This document shows, piece by piece, positions 12,139 through 14,117 of a stretch of DNA of 14,117 nt (within the stretch, counting starts at the first letter, position 1; every line of letters starts with the position of its first letter). Both the position numbers and the translations under genes were made by a program. The stretch comes from an uncultured bacterium (GTDB lineage: Bacteria > Patescibacteria > Microgenomatia > Levybacterales > UBA12049), in contig CAMPGJ010000016.1 of assembly GCA_946885425.1 (NCBI GenBank), forward strand, positions 1 to 14,117. The letters are read 5' to 3'. The notes beneath the pieces were generated by a model. That model saw only the letters and a list, made by a program, of their open reading frames with translations, was not told the origin of the DNA and did no database searches.

Positions 12139-13974
12139 TTACTTGCTGAGCCGGAAAACAAACTCACGATCAGGAGCCCAATCATTGTCCGGACTCGTCC
12201 ACTGGTCGTACAACCACGCACCATCACCACCGCGAGCCAGACGGAAGACACTGGGACCACCACCAGAGTCGGTAATTTGCTTCATCCCAATGTTTAACCA
12301 TTCATACATCGGCTGATTCTTATAAGCCAATCGATATTGCGGTCCGACTTCTGGCGGACAAAGATCAAGCCCAAGATCCTTTACCTGCCCATAAATCTGG
12401 TCCGTCGTTGGATAACCCGCAAGCCCCAAATCCCCTACCTTCAGCCTGACTAGGTCTATCCGCTCTTTGTCCTTTGCTGTCACAAAATCCTGGCTGTGCA
12501 GCATATCTTTTGCATATTGTGATATGTTAACCCCATTTGCTTCCAATTCCTGCTCCAGTTCTCCCACTGTTTTACCACCAATATCAACACTATCCCTTCT
12601 TATCTTTCCCTCCGGAAAAGATGTATAAATATGCTCTACTTCTTTCAACTTATCAAAAATACCTGGCTCTAATTTACCCACATACGCTTTGGTAGTTTCA
12701 TTTATTTGGTCAGAACTAGTGGCAATTTGTTCTGTCTCACAATTTAGAACAATCGGCATATCCTCTTCTGAATTTCTTTGTTCTCTCAATTCATCAATGC
12801 GGGGATCTCTCTGATAACCAAATCCTTCAATCTTCCCATCAATTTCATAAAAGAATTTAAGCTCTTCACTATTTAATTCTCTTCCATCGTTATGCTTTTT
12901 TTCGATCTCTGTCAAACGCTTCATATCAGCAGCCTTTTTCTTGAACGCCTCACCGCCCGGAAGTTCGGCAAGCTTACCATCAGCTGTCTCCGCCATCTCC
13001 GGCTCGAGATTTTGCTGGTCATTAATACCGCGTAGCTCGGCCACCTGCCCGTTTTCCATGCGGACTGCAACTCTGGGCACAGTTGGTTTGCCATCCTGAT
13101 CATAGCTGTAGTACACATGAAAGTCTCCACCTTGCAGCTGCATTTGTGCTGTTGACTCCCCTGCTGTACACCAACCCGTTCCATGTCCTTCAAGAGAATC
13201 GGAAAGTTGTTTCGCTTCACTGCCCTGATCATACTTCACCCACTCCCCTGCAACCTGCTGCCTCTGCTCTTTACTTGCTGGAGTGACTGTTTCGATAGCA
13301 TGAGCATAGAGCTTGCCGAAGTTTTTGGACTTTAGCAAGGGAGCCAGCTTTTCGTCACCTATTTCTTCTATTGGCTTACCCTCTGCTGTTTGGTTAAGTT
13401 TGTCATACACATATGCCAGGGCTTCACGATTGAGATCGACATAAGGAGCAGTCGTTCCGCTGCTTCGTTTGGAAAACCGATTTTTTTCCTTGTCATACGG
13501 ACCAAGGGTCAGGACACTTCTTATCGTGTAATAGCGAAACCACGCCGGATAATTTGCATCGGGATGATTAACGTAATCTACCCAATTTTCCAAACTCTTC
13601 CGCTGATCTGTGATAACTGTCTCAGTCAATTGACGACGCGCCTCTGGCGTTATCTCTACATCACCATGTCCCTGTTCTCTTGCAATCTTTCGCTGATTCT
13701 CAAAATATCCTTCTGGGATTTCATCAGGCTTTATAACATGTCGAGAGATCTGACGATCACGCCGATGGTCATCCCCACCAAGCAAACCATGTCTTTCAAA
13801 CAAACTTCCTAAATATCGAGATACTGTTTCTTTAGGATTATTGGGGACTTTTTCACCACGCTTCTCCGCATCATCAACTACCAATCCAACTTCAGGAGAT
13901 TTATGCAAATCTTGATATTTCTGAGGCAAAATTCCTGCGTCTTGTTGTGAGATTCTCGATCCTTGTTCGGGCAT
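12139..13974 (-). CDS. DGR target protein with C-terminal variable lectin-like region
   Basis: A 611-residue hydrophilic protein with no signal peptide or transmembrane segment, so probably cytoplasmic. The N-terminal third is charged (SRYLGSLFERHGLLGGDDH near 52-70; ENWVDYVNHPDANYPAWFRYY). A central conserved-looking block contains GTGWCTAGESTAQMQLQGGD followed by FHVYYSYDQDGKPTVPRVAV and AELRGINDQQNL. I recall such blocks from CPR hypothetical proteins; its W-C and PRxAxR pattern recalls PcfJ-like proteins, but this is unproven. The C-terminal region (LDLCPPEVGPQYRLAYKNQP, then MYEWLNIGMKQITDS) leads into the VR, residues 568-611, ending FVFRLSK. A C-type-lectin-like fold is expected by analogy with other DGR targets. 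Thirteen VR residues differ from the template-encoded ones: 571, 573, 575, 578, 580, 582, 583, 586, 589, 590, 594, 600 and 603. Ligand unknown. Confidence 0.92.
   Translation of the reverse strand: MPEQGSRISQQDAGILPQKYQDLHKSPEVGLVVDDAEKRGEKVPNNPKETVSRYLGSLFERHGLLGGDDHRRDRQISRHVIKPDEIPEGYFENQRKIAREQGHGDVEITPEARRQLTETVITDQRKSLENWVDYVNHPDANYPAWFRYYTIRSVLTLGPYDKEKNRFSKRSSGTTAPYVDLNREALAYVYDKLNQTAEGKPIEEIGDEKLAPLLKSKNFGKLYAHAIETVTPASKEQRQQVAGEWVKYDQGSEAKQLSDSLEGHGTGWCTAGESTAQMQLQGGDFHVYYSYDQDGKPTVPRVAVRMENGQVAELRGINDQQNLEPEMAETADGKLAELPGGEAFKKKAADMKRLTEIEKKHNDGRELNSEELKFFYEIDGKIEGFGYQRDPRIDELREQRNSEEDMPIVLNCETEQIATSSDQINETTKAYVGKLEPGIFDKLKEVEHIYTSFPEGKIRRDSVDIGGKTVGELEQELEANGVNISQYAKDMLHSQDFVTAKDKERIDLVRLKVGDLGLAGYPTTDQIYGQVKDLGLDLCPPEVGPQYRLAYKNQPMYEWLNIGMKQITDSGGGPSVFRLARGGDGAWLYDQWTSPDNDWAPDREFVFRLSK
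12141..12273 (-). repeat. DGR variable repeat (VR)
   Basis: The 3'-terminal 133 nt of the target gene, ending inside its TAA stop codon. All 19 differences from the TR fall on TR adenines and change 13 codons, all nonsynonymously: Asn to Gly (twice), Ser (twice), Arg (twice), Tyr, Asp and Ala; Asp to Gly (twice); Glu to Ala; Thr to Ala. One Asn codon and the 26 nt at the sense 3' end are unchanged. Confidence 0.97.
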
Positions 13975-13980
13975 ACGATG

Positions 13981-13989
13981 ATTATATCA
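13981..13989 (-). promoter_or_regulatory. Extended -10 promoter for the DGR target
   Basis: On the minus strand TGATATAAT (13989-13981) is a perfect extended -10 element (TGnTATAAT). Only 6 nt separate it from the ATG at 13974, implying a leaderless or nearly leaderless mRNA. No good -35 box is seen, as often with extended -10 promoters. A second minus-strand candidate, TTGATC, 16 nt, TATAAT (-10 at 14058-14053), lies farther upstream. Confidence 0.6.
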
Positions 13990-14026
13990 CTCCTCAATAA
14001 AATCTCACTAGTATTAAATCTGCTTA

Positions 14027-14055
14027 TTGATACAAAGCTACTTTTGATATACATT
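14027..14055 (+). promoter_or_regulatory. Possible promoter for the right-edge gene
   Basis: TTGATA (14027-14032), a 17-nt spacer and TACATT (14050-14055), with a TATAGT also at 14055-14060, precede the ATG at 14066. It overlaps the upstream minus-strand candidate promoter of the DGR target. Confidence 0.4.
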
Positions 14056-14065
14056 ATAGTAACGT

Positions 14066-14117
14066 ATGAATGATGATCAATTTAATCAACTTCACAAAAT
14101 CCTCACCTCTGTAGAGA
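14066..14117 (+). CDS. Start of a plus-strand gene, cut by the window edge
   Basis: An ATG at 14066 opens a frame that stays open to the window end: MNDDQFNQLHKILTSVE (17 codons). The amphipathic pattern looks like a genuine N-terminal helix, and promoter-like hexamers lie just upstream. It is divergent from the DGR target gene. Too little is present to name a family, and a chance open frame of this length cannot be excluded. Confidence 0.45.
   Translation, partial: MNDDQFNQLHKILTSVE

Overview
The window looks like a chromosome segment from an uncultivated, small-genome bacterium of the Candidate Phyla Radiation (Patescibacteria), possibly Microgenomates-like. This is inferred from gene style: short EF-Ts, stand-alone four-helix-bundle genes, almost no Shine-Dalgarno sites, AT-rich intergenic repeats, and an avd-type protein and retroelement target of a kind I associate with CPR genomes. 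There is no rRNA marker in the window. TGA acts as an ordinary stop (thyA ends at its canonical C-terminus with TGA), so the recoded code of Gracilibacteria/Absconditabacteria does not apply.

Layout. 1-2216 (minus strand): the start of a four-helix-bundle gene cut by the window edge, then the translation operon rpsB-tsf-frr read right to left from a good promoter at 2188-2216; pyrH, usually between tsf and frr, is absent. 2255-4117 (plus strand): a divergently transcribed pair, a secreted Cys-rich protein ending in a 9-bp-repeat NVP tail and a membrane-anchored SurA/parvulin-like protein. 4205-10334 (minus strand): a nearly complete dTTP/one-carbon cluster in the order dcd, tmk-like 2, dut, tmk-like 1, thyA, folA, glyA. 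Together these can take dCTP to dUTP to dUMP to dTMP to dTDP and run the folate cycle that thyA consumes. A four-helix-bundle cassette flanked by inverted repeats sits between thyA and folA.

10342-13989: a diversity-generating retroelement (DGR), the highlight of the window. It has a DGR-type reverse transcriptase (LGxxxSQ and YADD motifs), an Avd-like four-helix protein on the opposite strand, a 133-nt template repeat (TR, 11681-11813) and a 133-nt variable repeat (VR, 12141-12273) at the extreme 3' end of a 611-residue target gene. TR and VR align without gaps at a constant offset of 460. They differ at 19 positions, and every one is an adenine in the TR sense strand (0 of 96 non-adenine positions differ). 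All 13 affected codons change amino acid. The target has no signal peptide or membrane segment, so the diversified protein is probably cytoplasmic. The right edge holds the first 17 codons of a probable plus-strand gene.

Regulation and repeats. Three promoters (for glyA, dcd and the DGR target) place the predicted transcription start on or next to the start codon, suggesting leaderless mRNAs. A repeat family built on CTACRAATT and ATGCGAATT elements fills three intergenic gaps (rpsB-tsf, dut-tmk1, dcd-tmk2). An 80-nt near-perfect hairpin lies between tmk2 and dut.
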